Source: Gonatopus flavifemur (Eukaryota; Arthropoda; Insecta; Hymenoptera; Dryinidae). Taken from it: a stretch of DNA of 64,000 nucleotides. Positions 45,847 through 58,013 of this stretch are shown one piece after another; within the stretch, counting starts at the first letter, position 1, and each line of letters opens with the position of its first letter. The stretch is from the NCBI GenBank assembly GCA_018340375.1, contig JAFFJZ010000013.1:2148501-2212500 (forward strand). Reading direction: 5' to 3'. Made by a program: the position numbers and the translations under genes. Under the pieces are notes generated by a model. The model was not told the origin of the DNA and searched no databases. It worked only from the letters and a program-made list of their open reading frames with translations.

Positions 45847-45924
45847 CCTAAGAAGGACTGATGTTATGTGAATATATTGTTGCTTCAAAGAAGTCGAGAA
45901 AAGAGTGGTTGAAAATGAAGAAAT

Positions 45925-45980
45925 CATGCGATATTTAAAGGGCTCGATTTTCCTTCAAGGGCAACGATTGGTCAAAGGTC
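45925..45980 (-). promoter_or_regulatory. Candidate minus-strand promoter
   Basis: On the minus strand GACCAATCG (about 45968-45976, a CCAAT box) is followed by CCCTTTAAATATCG (about 45929-45942, TATA-like), then the minisatellite. The layout mirrors 15805-15960. Inference from spacing only. Confidence 0.25.
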
Positions 45981-47955
45981 GCGCGGGGAATAGTTCTTAG
46001 TTTGTACCAATGAGAGTTCAAGAAGCTCGCTCTCAGTGGTACTCAAAATCAAAAATTGTCCGTCTCATAATATTTCGGGTATCTGGAAAATTATCTACTA
46101 TTTTATCTGATGTTCAAATCCTCGACGCGCTACGTTCCTCCCACGCTTTACGTTAAGCGTTCGAAGAGTTGGACTCAGATGAATTTCCTTATTTTCATGT
46201 ATTTCAGGATTATATATATATATATATGTAACTTTGATTTTTATAGAATAATTGATTTGATTCGGAATTTACGATGAGAATCTGGTTTTATGTTGTGGTG
46301 AATGTAATTAATACGATTATTTGGAATATTGAAATATTTTTCGAATCGTTACTTTGAACTGAATTTTTTTTACATGAGAATTTGCATTTGCATATATATA
46401 TATATATATATTCACTAGGGTGATTTCATAGATGTTAATTCTTATGATTACGAGTATTTATCATATATTTAATCATCTTTTATCAAGGCTTCTCTAGGTT
46501 TTTATTCTGTTAAATCGTGTTACTTTATAGGGTGAGGGAGAGAGAAACACACATATATATACGTATACACATGTATCAACATGACGTTGAATTCTTCGAT
46601 TATATGGTTCAGGGTATTTTGTTTAATCTTCATTTAGATTATTTAATCATGATTCATCCAATGAATTAAGAGAAATCAGCGTAGCAGAATTTTATCGGTT
46701 TCTGTGAGTGAAATGAGGAAAGAGTGAGAGAGACAGTGACATTCGAAGTTACTAAATTTATCGAACTCTTATTCGTTGATAGTTATATAGGATTATCTGT
46801 TTGTAGATCTACAAGGGCAGGATTATTTGATTGAATTTATTCGTTCATTTATCAATAAACCCATTCAAGGTTGTTGGTGAAAAAGAGCTCAAAAAGAGTT
46901 CTTCGGTAATATTTGTGTAAGATAATGATTTACTATCATGAAATATGTGTTGATTTATACAAATTCGATAATATTCGAAGGGATGGAAGAAGAATTCACA
47001 TAGTTTCAAAAGATTATGAAGAGTTCCAAAAGTTTGATGAAATTTATTGGAAGTTTGAAAATACTGAGAAAATTTACTGGAAATCAGAAAAAGACGAGAG
47101 AAGAAGGATTCCTCTATTATTTAGAAAGAGTTCATAAAGAGTTCATATGAACAGTTGATTTGAGATTATCAAAAGAAATTATACTCAATTATACGTATCG
47201 AATGGCAAGAGAGAGAGAAAAGGACAAAGATAGAGAGAGAGACATAGTGTTCTAAAAGATAAATTCATCTATATATATAATTTGAAATTTGATCAAAGTT
47301 GTTGATTAATATTGAAATATTCTATAAGAATGTTCACCAAGCTGAATATCTGTGATGAAAATTTTACAGAAGTTTTTATGCATAGTTTTGGGATTGAGAC
47401 ATATTTCTTCGGTTGTAAGGAGACATGAGTTTCAGAATCTATCAAATTTTTGTTCCACTCCACTTTATTTTTTTGAAATAAATTCTTTTCAACTTTTCTT
47501 TTTCAACTTCCCGCTGTTGCAGGATAAATCTCATTGTTATATCTATATACGGGCAGAACGATACGCTTGTTTCATTTATTTTTTCAATACAATAATGTTT
47601 TCTTGGAAATGATAAATTACCTTGGATACAGTTTAAATAAACTGAAGTTACAATATACCAAAAATCTTTCACATATCCTTTGGATAACCAATGTACTCAG
47701 TCGCTTATATTGATTTCATATCTTTCTTTTTCAAACAGAGCTTGTCTTTCTATATCCCCTCGAAATTCCGAATGGAGTGGAATTTTCCTTTGGAACGTGT
47801 TTTAAAATTTTGTTTTGAAATTGAAACGATAATACAATGGGTGGAACTGAATTTCAAATATGAAAAATAATATTCACCTCTTTATTTTTACCGTGTGCGG
47901 AATTTTTAATGAATTCAAGAAGAAAAGACCCCGCTCTCGGAAAATCTCCGAGCAT
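45981..47955. other. No gene; AT-rich with short microsatellites
   Basis: (TA)n at about 46211-46227 and 46394-46412, an ACACACATATATAC stretch near 46545 and GAGAGA tracts at 46730 and 47210. ORFs at 46913-47137 (+), with repeated KFDEIYWKFE-like words, and 47352-47612 (+) are unassigned. Confidence 0.4.
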
Positions 47956-48824
47956 ATTTAATTCAAAGTTATTTCTGAAGGTTTAGAGAGTCATGAAAAC
48001 TGTTCAGGAACTTTGTGCGAATCCACACAGTAGTTTTCCAATCAACTGACCAGTATGAATGCAGTAAATCATGGAATATTTTCATTCAGAAACTTTGTAC
48101 GAATCCATACAGTAGTTTTCAAATCAACTGACCAGTATGAAATGGCTAGCGTTCAGGTGCTACACTGTAAAAAATCTTCCTTGTCAACTACTCATATCTC
48201 AATTGGAAGATCACAGTTTTTTTGTTGAAGTACTACGTTCAGCATAGAGGAAATAAATTTTTATCGTGAAAGGCTTACGCTCAACGTAAAAGAAATAAAT
48301 TTTTTTTGAAAAGTCCTACACTCAGCGTAATAATATGACACAAGTTTGGAAATTGTTCACGCTCTGTGTAAGTTATAAAGTTTTCTACACTGAGCATGGG
48401 TAATTTACAAACTTTTGTGATATGACTTTCCAAAAAGTCTGAGTGCAGGACTCTTCCGAGAAAAAATTTATTTCTCCTATGTTGAGCATAAGACTTCTGC
48501 AATAAAAATTTATCTTTCCTATGCTGAAACATTTATCTTCCCTATGCCGAAACAACAAAAAAACTGTGATTTTCCAATTCAAATATGAGTGATTCCCAAC
48601 AAAGATTTTTTACAGTGTAGCGCCTGGATGCTAGCCATTTCATACTGGTCAGTTGATTTAAAACCTACTGTATGAATTCGTTTAAAGTTTCTGAATGAAA
48701 ATTTTTCATGACTCACTGAATCATAATGGTCCGTTGATTTGAAAACTACTGTATGGATTTGTACAAAGTTTCTAAAAATTTTTCATGACTTACTGAACCT
48801 TTGGAAATTACTTTGAACGAATTT
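47956..48824. repeat. Palindrome F with nested inner hairpin
   Basis: The outer arms (47956-48160 and 48622-48824) pair. Each arm holds two ~100-bp direct repeats built on AGTAGTTTTC(C/A)AATCAACTGACC. The inner hairpin 48163-48622 has CTACACTGTAAAAAATC ends and arms made of ~60-bp repeats around a GGAAATAAATTTTT word. No ORF supported. Confidence 0.8.
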
Positions 48825-49239
48825 GATCCATAATTACGCGATCCTCAAATCCCTATGGAACGGAATATGTTCGTTTTATTTGCGACACATATTGAGAATA
48901 GGAATTTGCGAGAATACAGATATTCAGGATTAATCATATTCATAAATAGACTCATTTGAGAACAGAAATAATTAGGAATAGGAATATTTGAGAGGAGAGA
49001 TATTTACGAATAGAGATATTCGAACACAGACTGAAGGGAGAATAGAGGAATATCTCTTTTTTCAAATATTCCTATTCCTATGACTGAATAACTATATTTC
49101 TGAATATTCTTACACTCCATAAGTCTTTTCCTGAGGGTATCCCATTGACCCCACAGTTACTAAATCTCTCTAAAAAAACAACCAACCAGACCCTTTATTG
49201 GTACGTAACAAGGTCTGGCTGGTTGATTTGTTCCATTTA
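48825..49239. other. No gene; short AGGAATATTTGAGA-like repeats
   Basis: 48890-49100 has loose tandem GAATAGGAATA/GAGAATA words. 49180-49224 is a hairpin with AACCAACCAGACC against GGTCTGGCTGGTT. Confidence 0.5.
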
Positions 49240-50817
49240 ATTCAATTGTCATAGAGTATTTTGGGTTGAGAGATTTAGTAACTCTAGGGTCTATGAAATG
49301 TTCAAAATGTATTCAAAGTGATCCATGATCATTGAAAAGCAATATTGTATCGAATATCCAAACCATTTATTATTCATGATATTTGAGAATTGAATCATTC
49401 CAAAACCAAGATGAGTGAAAATAAAAATAAACGTTTGTAACAACACAAATATAATCCAACTTGAATGGAACAGCTGAAAAGATGGAACTTTGGAAGAAAA
49501 CATTCAGAATGAATTGTCACATCCAGTCACATCAGTCAAGTTCACTTGCAGTTGTTCTGCAGCAATTTCTATGATCAGAATGTTGTATCTGCTCAATTTT
49601 CGTCGAGTTGATCCTGAACAGTCTCTCTAATCATCCGTCAATTGGTCAGTGGAATGCACCCGATGCAAAGATTTGTGGTATATCCACTGCACTCCTATCT
49701 TTTCTGCATTTCCCTTCAACGCTACCTAATGATCATGGTAGGATTCAACGTACAGATGTGTGGTACATCCACATCATTTTTCTTCATCCACCTATGATTC
49801 TGTTGGAAGAATCTGATAGTGGTATTATTCAACTCAAGGACTTGTATATCCATTGTTTTGCCTTCTTTTTATTTTCTTATGACGCTACCTAATGACATTG
49901 ATCATTGTGGTACATAACATAAAGATGTATGGTACACATGCATCCTTCCTGCTTTTTCTTCATCTATCTGTGATCCTATTGGAAGAACCTCAATACCTAA
50001 CGCAAGGACCTGTGGTATATCCACTGCACTCCTGCCTTTTCTTCATTTTCCTTCTACGCTCCCTGATGATATTGATCGTGGTGGTAAGTAACATACAGAT
50101 GTATAGTGAACCTGCATCCTTTCTAGTTCTTCTTGATTCACCTGTAATTTTACTCAAAGAATCTACGGAAACCATTTTGTATATAGTTCATAATTTTGAT
50201 TCGAATGTCATATTTTCTGTTTCATTATTTGTCCACGATTCTGATTGCAGGATAGTGGATACTAGCAGACTGTCCATTAGAGATGATGTTATATCCATTA
50301 TACTTTTGCCTGTAAAAAAAATAGCGAATGAACTTCAATAATCACCCTTGAGCAGGCTCGGTATGATCTTTTTCATCGACTGCCTACGATCCCAATTTGA
50401 GAAATCGACAGTGGAGCCTTCCGAAGTAGCTGGTCATCTGGTTTTGACCAGCCACTTCGGAAGGCTCCAGTAGTTGACTGTCCGTCAAAACTTATGATAT
50501 ATCCCTGCCTTTCTGGTATGTGAAGGAATTGCAAATGAACTTCAACCTTTTACCTTGAGCATGCTCGATATGATCCATTTGATCATTTTCCAACGACTCT
50601 AACAGGAGAATCTGATATTAGATTGTTTGCAAGGGGGTTATGGTATATCCGATAAGATTTCACATAAAAAGTAATGTATCAATTTGGATCATTCTTTTCG
50701 ACTAGACCTTGTATGATTCATTTGATCATTAGCCTGTGGGTCTGGTGGGAAGAACCAATAGTAGCAGACTGTTCATCAGGGATTACAGTATATCTGTTGA
50801 ACTTGTGTCTGTAAAGG
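49240..50817. mobile_element. Foldback element A, copy 2 (single arm)
   Basis: Matches the right-arm orientation of copy 1 (1-1840), including the centre sequence near 1060-1200 and three ~175-bp units (landmarks near 49686, 49850 and 50022). It continues through modules that match the inverse of positions 1-300 of the window, such as GAGCATGCTCGATATGATCC near 50562. Only one arm is present. A hairpin insertion lies at 50412-50469. Confidence 0.8.
50412..50469. repeat. Hairpin of the GGAGCCTTCCGAAG motif
   Basis: A 24-bp stem with a TCTGGTTTT loop region and one G-T type mismatch. The same motif occurs at 9425 and 9705-9731. Confidence 0.8.
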
Positions 50818-50902
50818 AATATTGTATTTCATGGATAATACACATCATACAGAGCTCACCTTTTTATATTTTTCAATTTTTCAAATGTAACAAACGGATC
50901 TA

Positions 50903-51224
50903 TACCCAAGCAGCAACGGAATTTCAAAGTATATACGAAGTAGAAACGTTCGTAGAATGTACGGATGAGATACGAAGAACACATAATGAATGTTCATAGA
51001 ATGTTCGAATGAGACTATTTCAAATATACTTAGAACGTACGCAGTACATTCGAAACCTACGATATACATTCAATCGACGTTCAATCAACGTGCCGTCGTA
51101 TATCCGGTTACATACGTTCGATAAATATGCATAGCACCTATAGAACGGTCTCATTCGAATGTGCATAGAACATATCCCGAATATTCGAAGAACGTTTATA
51201 ATATATTCTGGTGCTGTTCGGGTA
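50903..51224. mobile_element. MITE with TACCCAAGCAGCA...GTGCTGTTCGGGTA ends
   Basis: A 322-bp inverted-repeat element whose arms are made of CGTTCGTAGAATGTACG-like words in both orientations, more GC-rich than its surroundings. Confidence 0.75.
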
Positions 51225-51599
51225 GCTTCCTCACACTTCTCCAATGTTTTTTTCTATAGATAAGCTCATCATTCATTCATTTTTCATCAATTTTTTTTTG
51301 TGATACAAACGTCAAATTATTTGTATTTCATTGTTTATTGTTGTCCTAATTACATAAACTGTAACCACCTGCAATCCATCCATTTATTCAATTATCCTCT
51401 CAATATGATAATAACTTGTCAATAATAACCTCGTCACATCGCTTCATTGACAGATTATTTATGTTTCTAATGAATCGATTATCGATACAATGTATCGCAA
51501 TGTATACCAGATTATACATACAGATATGAAATCAACGTTATTGGATGTTTGGATTATAATATACATCAACTGAAGTGAATGCTATTGGATATTGGAAGA
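51225..51599. other. No gene seen
   Basis: AT-rich unique-looking sequence. Confidence 0.35.
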
Positions 51600-52330
51600 A
51601 AGAAAGAAGGACAGAATATTGGAGAGACATTTGGATGAAGATGAAGCAGAAATGAAGCATACGTATCACAGATTTGTATACTAGTTATCGCTGTTTCATC
51701 GGATGACCTCATAGGCAAATATAGAAAAAACAGGAGCGCAGTGTAATATATAACATAGATCTTTGCGTTAGCCACACATCATGATCAACAAAATTCATAA
51801 GATCTATTCAAATAGAATCGCATAGGATTTTGAATAGCTCAATGAATCTAACCAGATCTCATTGAAAATTTCCGGACTGACTTCAGCCGAACGTTGTACA
51901 AGATTCCATAAGATTTGACAAGGTTCAGTAAGCCTCTTCAATACAGTTGTTCAATTCAAATTATGATGAATGAATTGGTGAATTAGGTATACTTTCCTTG
52001 GTAGAACAGCTGGACTTCTGTCAGTTCCTTGATGAAGCAGACCAACATTTGGATGAAGATAAAGCAGAAATGGAGCATACGAATCACAGATTTGTATACT
52101 AGCTATTGCTGTTTCATCGGATGACCTCATTGGCGAATATAGAAAAAGCAGGAGCGCAGTGTGATGTATAACATAGATCTTTGCGTTAGCTATACATCAT
52201 GATCAACCAAATTCATAAAATCCATTCAAATAAAATCGCATAGGATTTCAAATCACTCCAGCAAGATTCCATAAGATTTGACAAGGTTCAGTGAGCCTCT
52301 CTAATACAGTTATTCAATTGGAGGTCTGGA
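51600..52330. repeat. Tandem duplication, ~420-bp period, related to element A
   Basis: 51625-51900 and 52046-52300 are near copies (GATGAAGATGAAGCAGAAAT at 51631, a variant at 52053). Each copy contains an AGGAGCGCAGTGTAAT word and a TCTTTGCGTTAG word like those of the 175-bp units of foldback element A. Confidence 0.7.
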
Positions 52331-53423
52331 TTTAATAACTCGTTGAGCGCTCGAAAACGTGAAAAAGTATTGTCCAAGTTATAATCTTTGGCGTGAGAAA
52401 AAAGTTGGAATTTTGAAAAACAAAAAATACTGGGTGATAGTTCTTGGAAAATCAACCCGAGTCTCTATTTGTCATTTTTTTCTAGGATCGATAGTTTTGA
52501 TGAAAAAAAATAAAACTGCACATTTTTTTCTACCTTAAATCATCATTTTCTAACATTAAATTCGTTCGATCTCATTCATTTTTTGAAGGATCAGAATAAA
52601 ACTTACAGATTCTGATCCCTGAAATTCCAAAGAAGACGACAGTGTTTGAAAAAATTGTGAAAGTTGATAACAAACGATTGATTTTTTGATCCGAAGTGAA
52701 AATCATGTTTTCCACGCTTTGCATTGAAAAAGTGGTGGGGGAAGTATGAGCTACAAAAAACTTCCAGCGACGAAGTTGTTCGCTAGTGTATAGACCAACT
52801 TTGTGGAGAATTTCAACTCGATTGGATTATTACTCTGGAGAATACAGCGATTCATTTACAAGCGCGTGACCCATATTCGTGATGATTCTCACATAGTTGC
52901 AGGTTGAATATGAGAGGCTACACGAAACATTATGTCCACTCGACTTCTCACCGCAAGTTTATATTCCTTGAGTTGGAGAATCCAAATATCGAACTATTTT
53001 TGCAAAATTCATGTCCGATCCTCAGTTATAAACAGTTTGATTGTTTGAAACGTGTTCATAGCCAAAAGTTCGGTATTCCAGGAGGATAATCGTTCGGGTG
53101 AGAAGATTTCTGCATTTCTCGGGGAGAGATTATCTATTGAACTCATTTCTCAATATTTATTTGGATCTTTCATTTGGATAATTCATCAAGAATTGAGTGA
53201 GTAATTTTTCAATTTTTATTACAAAAAGTTTTCCAAAGTTTGGAACTTTAATTATCTCACATAATTACATAAATTGAAGTATAACACAGATTTCCTTTGC
53301 ATGCAATTTCTTATCCTTTTTCGAAAAAATTTTTTTGTATTTTGTTTTTCCTGGAATTCCTTTCTCGCAGTTTCCTCTTTTATAGAGTTCTTTTAGATGA
53401 TGTTTTGCCCATCGGTTCCACCA

Positions 53424-54990
53424 TCATCTTATCAAAGCTTTATCGAAAACATTATTGAAAAAATTTTCTCTTTCCGACCTCAAATAAGGCATCAATGCTT
53501 CAACGTCGTTGATTTTCCCTTCCGTTAATCCAATCCTATCGGCTGATTCAGTAGTGAGTGATTCATCGAATTCAATGTGCGATACCAACTCATGTTCCGT
53601 CGGTGCTCCATTGAAAGTATTGAAAATTTGTACGTGATTATTTTGATATTAAATGATTTTCACAGGTTTACTTATTTGTAATTTTTTCGGTATATCCACT
53701 TTCTTTGGAAGGAGACTTCCAAAATTTTTCACAATGCAGTCGGTTTCTCTAATCACTGTGAATGGCGAGTTCCTCGCACTCTCTATTAACCGAATGTAGT
53801 CATCTTGCGTTTCCAGTGTTTCAATTTTTTTCTCCTTCTGACCATATGGACCAAAGTTGCGATCACAAGAGCAATAAGAATGACCACGAACCGGATATAC
53901 ATGATGGATTTCAATTTGTGATTTTTTCGATAACATCGACAAAAGAGTTAATAATCAATAATTTTCATTTTGCCCCCCGCATCCATCCAAAAACAAGTAC
54001 ATTTTGTCATAATAATCAATCTTCAATTCTCTTTGTATGGTATCCCAAAGAAAATTACACACAGTGTTTGCTCCTTTTTTTAAGTTTCCTTCCATATAAA
54101 AATACATACAGCTTCTCCCATGATTACTAAAAACATGTACATTGAAAATATTCAGCCAAATAAGTCGACGGTAAAATTGTTCAGAGACAGGAATTTTTGG
54201 CAAAGGCAAGTTTTGGCCGAAATCAAATTCTAGACACAGAACATTTAGTTCAGCTAACATAGCTCTCTTCAGAATTTTATCTTCCTCTACACTCTTCTTA
54301 TGGTTTTCTGAATCAATATCAACTTTATCGCTATTTCTGTGCTCGGAACAAAAATTACAGACGTCAGTGCGAGGTTTGGAGAAAGTAAAATTAACTTGAT
54401 GATTGAAATATTTATAATCAGTTGATTTTTCAATTGGAGGACTTGGATCACCTGTTTTGTTCTTATAATATTCAATGAATAATTGGTATAAGGTAGATAT
54501 ATCCAAGTCCGAATGATCAAAATACTTCAAAGAAGAACTTTCACGACCATGGTGTGAATCAGAATGTGGAATACATACACAATGTTCATACATCATGTTT
54601 TTCAAATCATTGGATAAAAGAATACAGTGATCAATTTTGTTGCGATTATCTTGCAAAGCCTTACCCTCAAGAATTGTTTTTTGCACACTTGAAAATCTAC
54701 CTCTCTGAATATTCAATAAAAGACATAAAAAATGTTGACAAACGGGTACGTTTCCGTACATAGAAACGAAATAATAAGACCACAAATCAACTGTTTTTTC
54801 AGCGTTTTCATTCGGACTTGGAGATTCCTTCTTCATTGTTTGTTGCAGTCAAATATTTTGTGAATTGTAATCTCCAGGAAACCAAAACGAGGTGTAGAAT
54901 TCGTGTTGATGTAATCCGTTGGTGTTGCGAAAACATTCTTTCTTACAGCAGAACATTACGGGCTGAGGTACCTTCGCTGGGACCATGTTT
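53424..54990 (-). pseudogene. DUF7869-type putative transposase, three in-frame stops
   Basis: Resembles the animal DUF7869 proteins, which are of unsettled function and mostly linked to repeats. Recognisable blocks in order: a Cys-containing N-terminal region (CCKKECF), FDFGQNLPLPKIP, LFLDGCGGQNEN, then HHVYPVRGHSYCSCDRNFG. The conserved Asp residues in the second and third blocks would fit an RNase H-like catalytic core, but that is inference. The whole 520-codon stretch is one frame, interrupted by TGA (54849-54851), TGA (53955-53957) and TAA (53649-53651), with no frameshift seen. Similarity fades at the TGA at 53424. The longest uninterrupted piece starts at Met 54836. It is the only sizeable gene between the inverted arms. 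Confidence 0.7.
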
Positions 54991-55622
54991 TTTGAGCTTG
55001 ATATATATTCTTTTCCGTGTTGAATAATTGATACATATACTTAATAAAAATGAAATTCATGATACGATCGATTACTCTATTTGAAAAGTCCAATATGTTC
55101 CAATAGAAACTCATAGACTCTGTGACAACACGACACGGTTTTCTAAAATAAATTTTGTTTTTCACCGGTACTTATCCCATTTCTCTGATTGTACAAATAA
55201 ATATCAATAGAATGTTGCCTCTCACACAGAACCTAATGAAAATCCTATAGTGGTTGTAACAAAACCATACGACAAATCCGCAGTCAACTATTGAAATCCA
55301 TAAAATGACACCTATTAGTTCCTATTAGAGCTCATGCATACAGCTTTATACCATAAATCAATATTCAGATATTATATCAATATCAATATATTCAATATAT
55401 TCATATATTCAATATTCAATATCAATGTTCAGAAATAGCATACTTCGTTCCTTAAAACTTTTCTTTTATTATTCTTCCAACTACTTTCATCTCTCGTCCT
55501 TTTCCTGACAGTTCGCGCATGATTTTCTCCTGACATTTTTCATCAACGATAATATAATGGATAACAATAAAGTATTACGACAGATTCGAATATTGTATCG
55601 AGAACGGATTATATTTCTTCAA

Positions 55623-55910
55623 TCATGCACCTTGTACATAACAAACTGCACAATGAAACACATCTATAACGTCACTAAGCAGTTGAATCTTGAGAATCAT
55701 AAACATAGCACCGAAACATTGAACACGTGTGTTTTGAAACAAATGAATCCGATCAGCCTTCTCCTCATCCCTCGCCACATTGAAGTCTTCAGCGTTATCG
55801 GTGAACCTGAGCCACTTGGGAACCCGGGTCGAAAAATTGAAACGATTTTCATCCTCGTCATTTTTTAATGTTTTTTTAGCACAGAAATAGTGACAAAGTG
55901 AACATTGCAT
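55623..55910 (-). CDS. Possible N-terminal exon of the DUF7869 gene
   Basis: A 95-codon frame with an acidic stretch (KNDEDENRFNFSTRV) followed by PKWLRFTDNAEDF. It is upstream and on the same strand as the DUF7869 pseudogene, inside the same inverted arms. No domain recognised and no splice link proven. Confidence 0.25.
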   Translation of the reverse strand: MQCSLCHYFCAKKTLKNDEDENRFNFSTRVPKWLRFTDNAEDFNVARDEEKADRIHLFQNTRVQCFGAMFMILKIQLLSDVIDVFHCAVCYVQGA

Positions 55911-57040
55911 TATAAAACCATCAAAAAAGTGTAGAAGAACAAGAAAATTTGAAGGAAGCTATGTATGCAGAAGAACATGTATTTATGGTCTGGATTTGAT
56001 TCCAGCCAAAAACCTCATTCCGCTCAAAATGATAAGAAGAAATGAACACAAAGAAGCCTGTAGAAAAAATTTGATAAAAGAGGAGACTGCGAAGAAAGAA
56101 TTAAAGGGGAACAAAATACAACAAATGAATCGGTGAAAGCACTTGACAAGAGGAAACTTTTTTGAACAGGAATAAGGAATTGCATGTAAAGGAAATCTGT
56201 GCTATACTTCAATTTATGTAATTATGTGAGATAATGAAAATTCCAAACTTTGGAAAACGTTTTGTAATTAAAATTGAAAAATTACTCACTCAATTCTCGA
56301 TGAATTATTCAAATAAAAGATCCAAATAAATATTGAGAAAAGAGTTCAATAGATAATCTCTCCCCGAGAAATGCAGAAATCTTTTCACCCGAACGATTAT
56401 CCTTCTGAAATACCGAACTTTTGGCTATAAACACGTTTCAAACAATCAAATTGTTTATAACTGAGAATCGGACATGAATTTTGCAAAAGTAGTTCGATAT
56501 TTGGATTCTCCAACTCAAGGAATATAAACTTACGGTGAGAAGTCGAGTGGACATAATGTTTCATGTAGCCTCTCATATTCAACCTGCAACTATGTGAGAA
56601 TCATCACGAATATGGGTCACGTGCTTGTAAATGAATCGCTGTATTCTCCAAAGTAATAACCCAATCGAGTTGAAATACTCCACAAAGTTGGTCTATGCAC
56701 TAGCGAACAACTTTGTCGCTGGAAGTTCTTTGTAGCTCATACTTCCCCCACCACTTTTTCAATGCAAAGCGTGGAAAACATGATTTTCACTTCGGATCAA
56801 AAAATCAATCATTTGTTATCAACTTTCACAATTTTTTCAAACACTGTCGTCTTCTTTGGAATTCCAGGGATCAGAATCTGTTAGTTTTATTCTGATTCTC
56901 CGAAAAATGGATGAGATCGAACGAATTTAATGTTAGAAAATAATGATTTAAGGTAGAAAAAAATGCGCAGTTTTATTTTTTTTCATCAAAACTATCGATC
57001 CTAGAAAAAAATGACAAATAGAGACTTGAGTTGATTTTTC

Positions 57041-57630
57041 AATTATTCAGAGGTATCGACTCAGCAAATTCTTTGTGCTCACAATGAGAGTGCTATCTTT
57101 TCCCTTCAAAATGCCACCTCAAGCGGGAGATATCTTGGGAAGAAAAAATTTTAGAGCCAATTTAGATAAAGCATAAAAATAGCGATTTTCAAAAGTTCTG
57201 ATTCAAATATGCGGAAACGAGCGTCCATGAAAATCAAAGGTGCGTGAATTTCGTTCTTTGGAACCCTAAAGAAGATTCCCTCGAAGTTACAGCAAAATCT
57301 GAAATGGGTCAACAACGATTTTTTTCATTTTCAGACGATTTTATATGGAATGACTCATCAATCAATTCCTTTTATCACAGATGTTGATGGAAAAAGTAAT
57401 TGATCCGTATTTTAGTTTGATTTCCTCTGTCAGAATACCGTACATGGATCATGTTGAAACGATGGAAGGAAATGTGCTAAGACTGAGACAAGCTTGGGGT
57501 TTCCAGTTTTGTCAATGACCGCATATAAGTGCGGTGTAGGAATTAGTGAACAATGCTGTACAGAATAGGAATGAAAGTTCGAACAAATTGACCGAAAAAA
57601 GTTCGAATTATGGACAAATAAAGTTTCGAT
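57041..57630. other. No gene seen
   Basis: Unique-looking AT-rich sequence. The minus-strand ORF at 57430-57711 is unassigned and partly overlaps the next inverted repeat. Confidence 0.35.
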
Positions 57631-57822
57631 AGCGGTCTGTGAGACCGGGATTACGGTTAAACGGTTATCTCTCCAACCACATGCTCCCGCCCAGACAGTA
57701 CAACATGCCACTGGAGCGTTCGTGGAAGGTTTATAGAAAGTAGGGGAGGTTCTGAACGTTCAGAAAACGTCCCGGAGGCACGTGGTGCTGTTAGAGCATA
57801 ACCCCGGTCTTACAGACCGGTG
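57631..57822. repeat. Inverted repeat with AGCGGTCTGTGAGACCGG ends
   Basis: AGCGGTCTGTGAGACCGG at the left faces CCGGTCTTACAGACCGGT at the right; each end is also self-complementary. The centre is GC-richer than its surroundings and unpaired. Confidence 0.65.
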
Positions 57823-58013
57823 CACTGAGAAAAAAAGCAATATGGTCACATAGACAATGCTCGCTTGATGAAGGATTTATGGTTATAGTGAGTTGGAATT
57901 TGATTATGATAACCAGGAAAACAAAACGAAATCACATAAGTCTGGTTGTGACGAGTACATGACATGGTCAAAGTTAAAAATATGGTTGTGGGAACCAAAT
58001 CATTTTCTCAGTG
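57823..58013. mobile_element. MITE with CACTGAGAAAA...TTTTCTCAGTG ends
   Basis: Abuts the preceding inverted repeat. The interior shows GGTTATAGTGAG/ATGGTTGTG words in partial inversion. Same terminal family as 7388-7638. Confidence 0.65.

Larger units (their letters stand above)
52449..57040. mobile_element. DNA-transposon-like unit with ~0.95-kb terminal inverted repeats
   Basis: The left arm (about 52449-53395) is the diverged reverse complement of the right arm (about 56070-57040); a 61-codon frame at 52904-53089 recurs inverted at 56397-56582. The 2.7-kb centre holds one DUF7869-type gene on the minus strand. Short runs in the arms resemble palindrome D at 21588-22284. Target duplications were not identified, and the outer edges are set only where pairing fades. 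A class II element with very long inverted ends is the best explanation. Confidence 0.65.

Noticed and set aside
45667..45927. Minus-strand Ser/Thr-rich ORF
   Set aside because: Produced by reading the 12-bp minisatellite; no independent coding signal.
52904..53089. 61-codon ORF conserved in both arms of the DUF7869 unit as a small protein
   Set aside because: Its conservation is explained by the inverted arms themselves; with only two copies coding selection cannot be shown.
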